A stretch of 64,000 nt of DNA from contig CALNWN010000006.1 in the NCBI GenBank assembly GCA_940746715.1, positions 146,922-210,921 of the forward strand. Direction: 5' to 3'. Position numbers and translations under genes: made by a program. The notes beneath the pieces were generated by a model. That model saw nothing but the letters and a program-made list of their open reading frames with translations. It did no database searches and had not been told where the DNA came from. Positions 38,233 through 46,572 of this stretch are shown one piece after another. Position 1 is the first letter of the stretch. Every line of letters begins with the position of its first letter. Origin of the DNA: an uncultured Paraburkholderia sp. (lineage in GTDB: Bacteria > Pseudomonadota > Gammaproteobacteria > Burkholderiales > Burkholderiaceae).

Positions 38233-38267
38233 TTATCCACAAATTTACTGAATAACCTTGTGGATAA
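38233..38267. promoter_or_regulatory. Inverted pair of consensus DnaA boxes
   Basis: TTATCCACA (38233-38241) and TGTGGATAA (38259-38267) face each other 17 bp apart in an AT-rich gap. A partial third box, GTGGATAAG, lies at 38209-38217. It is about 6.5 kb from the iteron array. It could titrate DnaA or be part of replication control. Confidence 0.6.
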
Positions 38268-38459
38268 CTGATACTTTTGCCTTGTCAATCAAGCCCGCCT
38301 CCGGCCTATACCTTTTGGAGGCAGCGCGCCTTTTCCGGATCGGCGGGAGCTTGTTGGCGGGATAGTTTTGCGCGGCGGTGTTGGGTTTGCCGGGAGGTGC
38401 TGTTTTCGACTGATCACTTTCCAGGCCGCTCCTCGCTCACCTTCCGCTTTTGATGTAAC

Positions 38460-38483
38460 AAGGGCGCCGCTTTGGCGCCCTTT
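38460..38483. terminator. Hairpin terminator
   Basis: Stem AAGGGCGCC / GGCGCCCTT with a short loop. It follows the small minus-strand gene at 38547-38679. The T tract is short. Confidence 0.55.
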
Positions 38484-38546
38484 GCTTGCGTGGCCATCGC
38501 CCGCCGCGGCACAATGATGCGCGCCGGGGCTTCAGCCGGCAGCGGC

Positions 38547-38679
38547 CTAGTTGCCGAAAAACACGTTGCAGTAGGACGCGGGGCCGTTGCATTGCGACGG
38601 AGCGGCAGCTTGCGCGACGCCCCGATGCGGCAGCGAACAGGGCAACGGAAGTGATCAGGACGGACAGAATGCGTTTCAT
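38547..38679 (-). pseudogene. Tiny exported protein, frameshifted
   Basis: Signal peptide MKRILSVLITSVALFAAASG, after which a G-run (GGGG) seems to hold one extra base. Removing it restores VAQAAAPSQCNGPASYCNVF and FGN with TAG at 38547-38549. The mature peptide would have only about 20 residues with two Cys. Typical of small Burkholderia secreted peptides of unknown role. Confidence 0.6.
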
Positions 38680-39073
38680 GGTGCTACTCCTCGTGGGTGT
38701 TGGTTTGCGATCCCGGTCAATCGATGGGTGAAGAATAGCGATTCAGCGCTCGCGTAAAAACGCGTAAGACGGGAAGACATCTTTTCGGATTCTGAAATAG
38801 TGGATGCGGGGTGCTCGCGCTTGATGTGGGCGCTCGGCTCCTGCTCTGGCTTTGCGCGTACCGACAGCGTGACCACGAGGCGGTCCTGTCGCCTTTTTAA
38901 TTTTCACAATAATGCGTTTCCGTTTGTCATACGGGGCCCGGGAGATCCGACAAAGGTCGTTGAGTAACCAAGCTCGAGGAGCCGCACATGTTCAATACCG
39001 ATTCGCTTGCGCTGCAACCTACGGCAGAATGGCGCACGTGTTCGAACCCCGTGCGAGATCAACGCCCCGCTCA
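38680..39073. other. Intergenic region upstream of the sigma factor gene
   Basis: About 390 bp with no supportable gene. The divergent promoters of the tiny exported protein and the sigma factor must lie here. Confidence 0.35.
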
Positions 39074-39743
39074 TGAGCGACAACCATTCAAACGACAACA
39101 TTTGTCTTGCGCGAAGCGCGGAGCGGAGCATCTCGTGGCTCGCGTGAGCGAATCGGGATTCGACGATCCCGCCTATCTGACGCAACTGCGCCGGGATCTC
39201 GTGCGTTTCGCCCGTCTGCAACTCCGCGATGTTGCCCCGCAGCGGAAGACGCGGTGCAGGAAGCACTCGCCGCTGCCTGGACACAGGCGGCCGGTTTGCC
39301 GGACAGTCCGAGCATAGGACGTGGGTTTTCGGGTTCTCAGGCACAAGCTCGTGGACACCTTGCGCGCCCGGCAACGTACCGTGAATCTCTCTGCTTTGGA
39401 GTCCGAACTCGAGGACGAGGCGCTGCTCGACCGCGAATTGTTCAAGGACAACGGCCACTGGTCGCAACAGACCAAGCCCCGACCTTGGCCAACGCCTGAA
39501 ACGGCGTTGCGCCAGCAGCAATTCTGGATCTTGTTCGAGATGTGCCTGGAACATCTGCCAGAGCACATCGGCCGCGTTTTTATGATGCGCGAATTCCTTG
39601 ACCTGGACACCGACGCAATCTGCTCCGAGCTGCGGATGACGGCCAACCATTGCAGCGTGCTGATCTATCGGGCGCGGCTGCGCTTGCGCACGTGCCTGAG
39701 CGAGAAGGATCTATCCAGCGAGGATGCCAATGGGGAAGTGTAA
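39074..39743 (+). pseudogene. RpoE-like (ECF) sigma factor, frameshifted
   Basis: Sigma-70 family factor in pieces: a possible start MSDNHSNDNICLA at 39074, then VSESGFDDPAYLTQLRRDLV (region 2 start), AAEDAVQEALAAAWTQA (region 2), and RVLRHKLVDTLRARQRTVNL. The tail FEMCLEHLPEHIGRVFMMRE with TDAICSELRMTANHCSVLIY is the region 4 helix-turn-helix. Shifts occur near 39120, 39230, 39295 and 39330. The C-terminal 140 residues are one clean frame. Overlaps the anti-sigma gene. Confidence 0.8.
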
Positions 39744-39984
39744 GAACATCACGCGCCTGTTGTCCGACGCGCTCGACCGCTCTTTGTCGACCGGCGAGTG
39801 GGTCGCCATCCGGCTGCATTTGCCGACATGCAGTGGCTGCCGCAACTATCGCAAACAGATTCGGTTGCTGCGTGAAGCGGCTCGCACGATGAGCGGTATT
39901 TTCATGCCGGACACGGCAGGCCCTTGCAATAGCGCCAATTTGCGGCGTGAGCTTTACCGTTCGCCAGGCGGCGTGTCGCGATAG
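39730..39984 (+). CDS. Anti-sigma factor, zinc-finger (zf-HC2) type
   Basis: An 84-residue protein, MGKCKNITRLLSDALDRSLS, with the HxxxCxxC zinc motif in IRLHLPTCSGCRNYRKQ. The pattern fits small ZAS-type anti-sigma proteins without a membrane segment. The start overlaps the sigma-factor stop by 14 bp, the usual coupling. Intact although its sigma partner is broken. The last 31 bp overlap the convergent DUF1272 gene. Confidence 0.75.
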   Translation: MGKCKNITRLLSDALDRSLSTGEWVAIRLHLPTCSGCRNYRKQIRLLREAARTMSGIFMPDTAGPCNSANLRRELYRSPGGVSR

Positions 39985-40244
39985 CGCTCGAAGAAACTGG
40001 CATGCGACGTTTCGTCGATTGCGATCGGGCTTCGCTCACTGCGGGCCGGGTGTTTTGCTAACTGCGCACGAGTGCGTATCGGCCGATGCTCGAAATTGCC
40101 GCCGCAGTTCGGGCACACGTTGCGCAAGGCGGTGAGTGCGCAAACTTCACAGAAGGTGCACTCGTAGGTGCAGATCATCGCGTCGGGTGCGTTTGGCGGC
40201 AGTGACCTGCCACACCCTTCGCAAGACGGTCGTAGTTCTAGCAT
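39954..40244 (-). CDS. DUF1272 zinc-binding protein
   Basis: A 96-residue protein with two Cys pairs: MLELRPSCEGCGRSLPPNAP and TYECTFCEVCALTALRNVCP-NCGG. This matches the DUF1272 family (zinc-ribbon, function unknown). The C-terminal extension (SHASFFERYRDTPPGER) goes beyond the usual 60-80 residues. Intact. Confidence 0.85.
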   Translation of the reverse strand: MLELRPSCEGCGRSLPPNAPDAMICTYECTFCEVCALTALRNVCPNCGGNFEHRPIRTRAQLAKHPARSERSPIAIDETSHASFFERYRDTPPGER

Positions 40245-40435
40245 TCGGACTCCGCATTCCTGTTCGGCTTTTAGCTCTTACGACGGCGAACGATTTGCCG
40301 TCGAGCACTGCGCCAGTTTAAGTGGGGGGCGCTGGCGGCAAGTGACACTGAGGCGTCAATTGTTGCCAGCGGTGCGGCGAGGCTCTCCTCGTCTTTGCTT
40401 TCTGCGTTTCCTGCGGATCGAAGTTTGCCGTGGCG

Positions 40436-40780
40436 TCAGGCGAACAAGGTCGCTATGTTTTCTGGCGGCCGGCCGATCACCGCGCGCCCGTTGCGCACGA
40501 CAATCGGGCGCTGCAGGAGAATGGGATGTGCGGCCAATGCTTCGTATAACTGAGCGTCGGAAAGGCCCAGTGCTTTGTACTCCGGCTCAGAGTCGCGAAT
40601 CATGTCCCGGACGGGACAGCCTAATTGTCTGTTTAGCTCCTGCAACTGCTCGACCGTGAGCGGCTGCTTCAGATACTCAATGACCTCGGTCGGTTCCTGG
40701 TCTCGGTTGTACGTGGCGGTGATCAGCTCACAAGTCGAACGGGACTTCGAGCAGCGGGGGTTGTGGTAGATGGTGATCAT
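40436..40780 (-). CDS. arsC: ArsC-family reductase (arsenate reductase, glutaredoxin-dependent type)
   Basis: 114-residue thioredoxin-fold protein. MITIYHNPRCSKSRSTCELI places the catalytic Cys, and HPILLQRPIVVRNGRAVIGR gives the conserved Pro/Arg segment. It resembles true ArsC more than the Spx-like YffB group, but no other ars genes are nearby, so arsenate reduction is not certain. Intact. It marks the left edge of the parS region. Confidence 0.85.
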   Translation of the reverse strand: MITIYHNPRCSKSRSTCELITATYNRDQEPTEVIEYLKQPLTVEQLQELNRQLGCPVRDMIRDSEPEYKALGLSDAQLYEALAAHPILLQRPIVVRNGRAVIGRPPENIATLFA

Positions 40781-40938
40781 TGGGCTGGGTGGCGTGGTTG
40801 GATCGCGGGTGAGCTGGATCGACTGGGTGGGTGACGCGGGGTTAGATTTTAGCCGGTCGAGCCGCCGGCAGGCTGGGCAGACGTCTCATTTGGCTGACAG
40901 GATTGCTGGACGTCGAGGCGGGGCGCCACCGGGTTGGG

Positions 40939-40954
40939 GTTTACGCGCATAAAC
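40939..40954. promoter_or_regulatory. parS-like site 1
   Basis: GTTTACGCGCATAAAC, one base from the perfect palindrome GTTTATGCGCATAAAC known as parS of Burkholderia secondary chromosomes. First of four copies around parAB. Confidence 0.8.
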
Positions 40955-41160
40955 CGCTCAGGGAAGACCATAGGCATCGCTTCGCTTCACTGCCGGGATG
41001 CAAAAGGGAGGTCGCCCGATTGGAGCGACGGCGGGCTGCCCCGCTGAGTTATCGGAGCGCCGCGCATATGCGGCGGCTCGGCCCTAGTCAGCTTCGCACA
41101 CGCCTCTGTCGAGCAGCAAGGAAAGAGTCGCGGTGCACCTGCACTACGGCTACGGCTGAA

Positions 41161-41176
41161 GTTTATGCGTATAAAC
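41161..41176. promoter_or_regulatory. parS-like site 2
   Basis: GTTTATGCGTATAAAC, one base from the perfect palindrome. It lies 380 bp upstream of parA. Confidence 0.8.
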
Positions 41177-41428
41177 CGCTCGAGCCAGCCGCACGAAAAT
41201 TTCTCCGGGGAGCGTCGCGTGCACTCCCGTATCGCTAGGCGCCGCAGACATCAGCACACGATTTAGACGCAGCTGCGTCAGATCCCTACGGCAACCCCGC
41301 TCGCCCGTTGCGGTACCTGAAAAAAGGTCGCGAGGCCTACTGCTCCGCGGCTCAATCACTCGCGACATGAGTAGACCGAGATGAGGAAACACGTCAAGCC
41401 TCGAAGCGATTCCCGCCGCCCCCATCAT

Positions 41429-41444
41429 CTTTATGCGCATAAAC
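41429..41444. promoter_or_regulatory. parS-like site 3
   Basis: CTTTATGCGCATAAAC, one base from the palindrome, 100 bp upstream of the parA start, where ParB binding could also regulate the operon. The interval 40781-41543 holds sites 1-3 and no gene. Confidence 0.85.
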
Positions 41445-41543
41445 TTGGCCGTTCGGCTATTTCCATCTCCTTTTTAAAGGAAACGATTGAAATGAGAAAT
41501 CACCCAGGTAAAATCCATCTGCGTCTAAAAAAGGAGGTGAACA

Positions 41544-42206
41544 TTGGCAGCGGAAATCATCGCGGTAACTCAGCAGAAAGGTGGAGTCGGGAAGAGCACT
41601 ATCGCGATGCACCTCGGGGCGGCCTTTCATGAGAAGGGCAAAAGAGTCCTAGTCGTCGACGCCGATGGTCAGAACACACTCATCCACTGGGCCAGCGCCT
41701 CATCCGACGGCGACACCGGCATCCCGTTCCCCGTCGTGAATCTTTCCGAGGCCGGCAGCCAGATTCATCGTGAGATCAAGAAATTCGTAGCCGACTACGA
41801 CATCATCGTTGTCGATTGCCCGCCTTCCATTACAGAGAAAGTGTCGGGCGTGGTACTGCTCGCGGCGAGCGTGGCCGTGATACCGACGTCATCATCACCC
41901 GCTGATTACTGGTCGAGCGTCGGCCTCGTCAAGCTCGTCCAGCAGGCACAAGTAATGAACGAAGACCTCCGCGCGGTGTTCCTGCTGAACAAAACCGAAG
42001 AAAAACGGATGCTGACGCGCGAACTCAAACGCGCATTAGAGGAACTCGGATTCCCTCTCCTCAAGACCCAGATTCCAACGCGCGAAGCCTACAAGCAGGC
42101 GATGGCATTGGGCCAGACAGTACTACAGATGAGCGACCGTGGCGCCAAGCTTGCCGCCATCGAAGTGAGAGCGTGCGCGAATGAAATCGCCGCCTTGCTC
42201 CCCTGA
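41544..42206 (+). CDS. parA: Partition ATPase ParA
   Basis: Deviant Walker-type ATPase for replicon segregation, 220 residues. TTG start at 41544 behind an exceptionally strong AAGGAGGTGA (41531-41540). P-loop QQKGGVGKSTIAMHLGAAF; Walker B-like VVDCPPS; the second deviant motif VVDADGQ. Short N-terminus without a helix-turn-helix, as in chromosomal-type ParA of secondary replicons. Operon with parB, 24 bp apart, with parS site 4 in the gap. Intact. Confidence 0.93.
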   Translation: MAAEIIAVTQQKGGVGKSTIAMHLGAAFHEKGKRVLVVDADGQNTLIHWASASSDGDTGIPFPVVNLSEAGSQIHREIKKFVADYDIIVVDCPPSITEKVSGVVLLAASVAVIPTSSSPADYWSSVGLVKLVQQAQVMNEDLRAVFLLNKTEEKRMLTRELKRALEELGFPLLKTQIPTREAYKQAMALGQTVLQMSDRGAKLAAIEVRACANEIAALLP

Positions 42207-42222
42207 GTTTATGCGCATAAAG
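42207..42222. promoter_or_regulatory. parS-like site 4 (between parA and parB)
   Basis: GTTTATGCGCATAAAG directly follows the parA stop; its end overlaps the AAAGGA ribosome-binding site of parB. Confidence 0.85.
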
Positions 42223-42230
42223 GACCCTGA

Positions 42231-43289
42231 ATGAAACCCTCCCAATTCGCCAAAGGCTTTCAAGCACGTCCTGACACGACCAGCAGCGAGAAGCGAACTG
42301 CACTAGATCGTCTCAACGCCATCGACGGTTTGGTCAAGAACAATGCTCCGACGTCGCCGGACGGAACCGCTCGGACCTTGTCGTCCGTTGTCTCGCAGAT
42401 GCCCGCCGACCTCGACTCCGTCGATACGGAAAACGAGTCCGCCGCCTATCGTGCGTGGAGAATGCAGCACGGCTACCGCCCCGGCCAGGTCATCGAACTC
42501 GCGCTTAAAACCATCAAGCCGAGCCCGTTCAATCCGCGGCATTTCTATCTGAAGTCGTCAATTGCCGAGCTGGCCGTCAACCTGGCGAAGCAAGGGCAGC
42601 AGCAGGCAATCCATGTCATTCCGGACTACGACAACCCCGGCACGTACTTCGTCAGCGACGGCGGCCGACGCGTACGCGCGCTGAAGGAAGCGAACAAGGA
42701 AACGGTAAAGGCGATCGTGATCGATCTGCCAATCGGATTGGAAAGCTACAAGCTCGGCTACGATCTGAACGTCCAGCGCGACTCGCAGACCGTGTTCGAC
42801 AACGCCGTGGTCTGGAAACGCTTTCTTGACGATCGTCATTTCCAGAGCCAGAAAGAACTCGCAGAGCATCTCGGCTTGGACGAGTCGACGGTCGCGGTCG
42901 CATTGTCGATCGCCAAGTTGCCGGAGACCGTCATGCAAGAGATGGTCGCGCGCCCGGATCGCTTTGGTTCGAACATGGCTTATCAGGTGGGCCGGTACCA
43001 CGCTGCCCGCGGCGCGGACGCGACGTTGCGACTCATCAACAAGATCCTGTCCGACGACCTGAGCACGCGGCAGGTTGCCGATATCGTCAAGGGCAGGGCC
43101 ACCACACAGGAAAGTGTCAAGCCGGCGGGCAGGCAGCGCTATGCGCAACGGCTGGAGATCAAGCTGGACGGCGTGGCTATGGGCGACCTGAAGTCGTACG
43201 GAGATGACCGGCTCGAGCTGCGCCTCAAGGGGCTCACGCGCGAGAAGCGCGACGATATTCTTCGCCAGATCGAAAAGATGCTGAAGTAG
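42231..43289 (+). CDS. parB: Partition protein ParB
   Basis: CTP-dependent centromere-binding protein, 352 residues. The ParB/Srx domain is around ALKTIKPSPFNPRHFYLKSS (with N-P-R), then the GxxRxxA-type box seen as SDGGRRVRALKEANKE. The helix-turn-helix is QKELAEHLGLDESTVAVALS. The C-terminal dimerisation tail ends ILRQIEKMLK. It should load on the 16-bp sites around the operon. Convergent with repA. Intact. Confidence 0.93.
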   Translation: MKPSQFAKGFQARPDTTSSEKRTALDRLNAIDGLVKNNAPTSPDGTARTLSSVVSQMPADLDSVDTENESAAYRAWRMQHGYRPGQVIELALKTIKPSPFNPRHFYLKSSIAELAVNLAKQGQQQAIHVIPDYDNPGTYFVSDGGRRVRALKEANKETVKAIVIDLPIGLESYKLGYDLNVQRDSQTVFDNAVVWKRFLDDRHFQSQKELAEHLGLDESTVAVALSIAKLPETVMQEMVARPDRFGSNMAYQVGRYHAARGADATLRLINKILSDDLSTRQVADIVKGRATTQESVKPAGRQRYAQRLEIKLDGVAMGDLKSYGDDRLELRLKGLTREKRDDILRQIEKMLK

Positions 43290-43392
43290 CCAATGCAGAA
43301 GTAACAGCAGTAAGCGGCGGCACAACGGTTACTGCCGATGGCTGCCGCCACAAACGCCGGACCGCCGCCAGACAATCAGGCGACCGAGCACC

Positions 43393-44742
43393 TCACGCCG
43401 CGCGCGACTGGCTCAACGTGAAGGCAAGCAGATCGCCATCCGTCGGCTCGCCCCAGGTCTTGCGCGCAAGCCAGTCGAAGAAAGCCGTTTCGACAATCTT
43501 CGAGTCCAGCCCGCGGCGGCGCCAGTCGTCACGCAGATGAGCGCCGAGCCCCGGCAACTGCTCTTCCTCGAAAGACTGTCGCGCAATTTCCCTCTCCGAC
43601 TCGCCCTGTTCGTCATAGAGCTCGCGCGCTTCCTTGCGACGATAGGCGGAGTATTCGCCCAACAGACGCGCCTTCAGGTCGTCGGCGGGGGCTGCCACTG
43701 CGGCCTTGGCTCCGCCTGTGGACGGGACAGCCTCGACCGGCGGTGCGTAGCCCTTCTTCAGCGCGTCCTTGAACAACGCCGGCGCACTGCGGACCGGCGG
43801 TAACGACGTGCTGCGCATGCGTTGCTCGGTCATCTGCAAAGCGGCGCGGATGCGGTTTTCCTCGCTGTCCGCGTAGAGCGTTTGCGCCTCTTTGAGCGGG
43901 ATGCCGATCTTGACCATCCGGTCGACCAGCGTGCTGTCGAACACGTTCGGGTGCTCGTCGAGCGCGAGCATCGGCTGCTTGCGCTCGGTCACGCGAAACT
44001 GGATTTCAGCCACGCGCCGGCCTTCGCGATGTTCGATCAGCTCGACGAAAATATTCGTGACGGCGTTGACCTCGGCGATTGCGGGCCGCAAATAGTCGCG
44101 CTTGAAGTACTTGTACTCTCGCTTTGCTTCGTCACCGGCTTCGGTGTCAGGCGTACCCGACAGGATGGGCCGCCACCATTCCCACGATTCGCGCATCGTC
44201 AAATGGCTGGGATTGGTCAGATAGCGCACGCAGATTTCGTACAGCGCAAGGCCCGCGCTGCTGCGCAACTGACTCTGGAATTGCAGGCTCAAGCGCGCGT
44301 ACTGGACCGGATCGAGCAGCTTCTTCTTGATCTTCGGCGCAAATGAGAACTCCACCCAAACCCGGCGCGTGGTCGGATCTTCGAGAATTTCCGCGTCCGC
44401 GATCAGCGTCGAGATGCCCCACTTACGGCCCGGCTTCTGGCTCGAAGTGCCGGTGCTCCATTCGACCTGAACCGAAACCATGCGCCGCAGGTGTTCCTTG
44501 ACGAGCGCGGTGTCGTTGGAGTCGAACGCGGAATTCGCCACGATGTCGGACAGCAACGCGCGATAGGTATCGCCCGATTCGTCCGCCTGCTGCGCAACGG
44601 CCAGCAGCACGTTGAAGAGCTTGCGGGTCAGCAACGTGATCTTGCCGCTCTTGGGCTGAATCGCGATTGACTCGACGGCCTTGCGCAACTCCGCCGAGCT
44701 GGGGCTGACTACATCGGTTTTCTTGGCGCGCTTCGTGGCCAT
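43393..44742 (-). CDS. repA: Replication initiator RepA (secondary-replicon type)
   Basis: A 449-residue initiator of the plasmid Rep superfamily, conserved on Burkholderia second chromosomes. The N-terminal winged-helix region includes KITLLTRKLFNVLLAVAQQA and SSAGLALYEICVRYLTNPSH. A second winged helix follows (YFKRDYLRPAIAEVNAVTNI) and a long charged tail ends at LLAFTLSQSRAA. I use the ATG at 44742 (MATKRAKKTD); an upstream ATG at 44775 is possible. It faces away from the iteron array, its likely binding target, immediately upstream. Intact. Confidence 0.9.
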   Translation of the reverse strand: MATKRAKKTDVVSPSSAELRKAVESIAIQPKSGKITLLTRKLFNVLLAVAQQADESGDTYRALLSDIVANSAFDSNDTALVKEHLRRMVSVQVEWSTGTSSQKPGRKWGISTLIADAEILEDPTTRRVWVEFSFAPKIKKKLLDPVQYARLSLQFQSQLRSSAGLALYEICVRYLTNPSHLTMRESWEWWRPILSGTPDTEAGDEAKREYKYFKRDYLRPAIAEVNAVTNIFVELIEHREGRRVAEIQFRVTERKQPMLALDEHPNVFDSTLVDRMVKIGIPLKEAQTLYADSEENRIRAALQMTEQRMRSTSLPPVRSAPALFKDALKKGYAPPVEAVPSTGGAKAAVAAPADDLKARLLGEYSAYRRKEARELYDEQGESEREIARQSFEEEQLPGLGAHLRDDWRRRGLDSKIVETAFFDWLARKTWGEPTDGDLLAFTLSQSRAA

Positions 44743-44858
44743 GCGTCTGGTCAAGGAGGGATTTGGCAAGAGCATACCGACTGTGGTGATAGGCGTCTAT
44801 AGCGTGACTCTCACCGTTGCGGGTGATGGCAGTTTACGCGAGCCCACTCACCTCGGGC

Positions 44859-46195
44859 GACTCCCGAAAACCCTCACCTCACCACCTGACGCCGGATTCC
44901 GGCAATCCTTTAGCGTCGCGGTTTGTCGAAAATCGGGCGATTCCTCCGGTCTGCCGAAAGGGGAACATCTCGTCCCGAATCTTCTCACCGCAAAAAATTT
45001 TTTGGGTTTTCGGCCATTGTGCCCGGGACTGCGGCCTTGGCTCTCGTCGCGCACGCACCGACAAATTTCCTGACACCTCGCCATTTCCGGTGCGAAGCGC
45101 GTTCTTTCCGCCCGCGCTCGCGGCGCCTTGACCGACGCATCGGACACTAGCGTCGACGCAGAGCATCGATAGCGCGGTCCATCTCCTATAAACGCTCACC
45201 ATGAGGTCGCTGGAGCGCTCCGGATGGCGCGGTTATTGCCAGCGCAACGCGATAAACGCGGAGAGAAACGGTCCCGAAAACGCTCACCTTGCGACCGTCG
45301 CCCTGCCGCGAGCGCTGAAAAATGCACCTCCCGGAAACCCTCACCTTTCGGAACTTCGCAACACTTTTTTGTTTTTTTTCAATACCTTACAACGCACGTC
45401 CATCGGTCCGCTGGACCGCTCATTCCGCGTCGGTGCTCCCGTAAAACCTCACCTTAATGGCAGACCGCCGCCGTCCTCGACTCGTATGCCCACCGGAAAC
45501 TCTCCCGAAAAGCCTCACCTTTGGAATTCACGCATCCCGGCCAGCCGGAAAATAAAGCCCCGTCCACAGCACATTTCCGCTAGGCAGATAGTCCCCCGAC
45601 TCCCGGATCAGCTCACGTTTGCGTTGAATCTGCATCCAAAAAGCTCCCGAAAAGCCTCACCTATAGCGACCAGCAACGCCAAATCCCCACGAGGTATGTG
45701 CACACTGAGCACCCCTCCCGTATCTGCTCACCTTCAGGCCGCCCATTCGAACTCCCCCATCGCCGCGATGGCGGACTCCGCGGCGTTCGTCTCGGAACGC
45801 TCCCGCAAACTCTCACCTTAACGCTCGCATTGCACAAAATTGAGGCAAAACAGGTGCTCACGCCCCGTAAAACCTCACCTTGCTCTGGCGTTTTCTCCTG
45901 TCGCGGCTCACCTCGAGGTTTCTGAAGGCCAGGACATCGATAAAAACAGTGCCCCGGAACCGTCCCGAAAACGCTCACCTTGTTGCTGGCGAGGCTAGGG
46001 CCCGCCCGCACGCTCAGCCGGGCAATTGCCGCCGGTCTGCTCCCGGAAAATCTCACCATTGCTTGTTTCGCGAGGAAGGGCGCTTCCCGAACCCGCTCAC
46101 AATCTGTCCCGCACTTGCTCACCGGTGTCCCCGAACCCCATCACTTCAGATTCCCGCAAGACCTCACCAAGCCTCCCGGAAAGCTTCACCTTCTC
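44859..46195 (+). repeat. Iteron array of the replication origin
   Basis: About 15-20 copies, all in plus orientation, of a degenerate 19-20 bp repeat with consensus CCCGAAAANCCTCACCTT. Clear copies start near 44862, 45272, 45330, 45438, 45502, 45644, 45801, 45862, 45962, 46040 and 46174. Weaker ones lie near 44978, 45185, 45712, 46086, 46104, 46128 and 46152. Spacing is irregular (20-400 bp), which rules out CRISPR. The array lies between repA and kfrA, as expected for RepA binding sites. Confidence 0.88.
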
Positions 46196-46254
46196 GGCCG
46201 GCAAAGCCCGCCAGGTAAGGCTTTGCCGTGGCGTTAACGGTTTTAACATGGGTT

Positions 46255-46430
46255 CAAAGGTGTTTATATTTATTACTCTCAAGCCCGAGCCCCGCGAGTC
46301 CTTAGGATAGACTCTAACCCAACGTCCGCCATAGCTTGCGTATCGTGAAACAGTGCACGATGCGCTCAAGAACCAATAATTCCCTTTATGAACAATCGTT
46401 TATATGATGTTCTTAGTTTTGTTTCACGGA
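46255..46430. other. AT-rich segment beside the iterons, candidate unwinding region
   Basis: Unusually AT-rich DNA for this replicon (for example TTTATATTTATTACTC near 46263 and TCGTTTATATGATG near 46391). It contains TTATGAACA near 46386, one mismatch from a DnaA box. Position at the end of the iteron array fits a DNA unwinding element. Confidence 0.55.
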
Positions 46431-46572
46431 AAAAGCGGCCTCGCACGGTGCAGCAGAGGTGAATGAACCGCTCATCGGCCCTTTCGCCTCCGACGGCAAC
46501 GCAAGAACGAAAATCTGTAGCGTTCGATACGTAAATTGTTATGATTCGTGCAATCACGTAGACGAGGCCTGT

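Noticed and set aside
44859..46195. Repeats could be read as a CRISPR array
   Set aside because: Repeat units are degenerate, lie 20-400 bp apart, have no equal spacers and no cas genes; position beside repA marks them as iterons.
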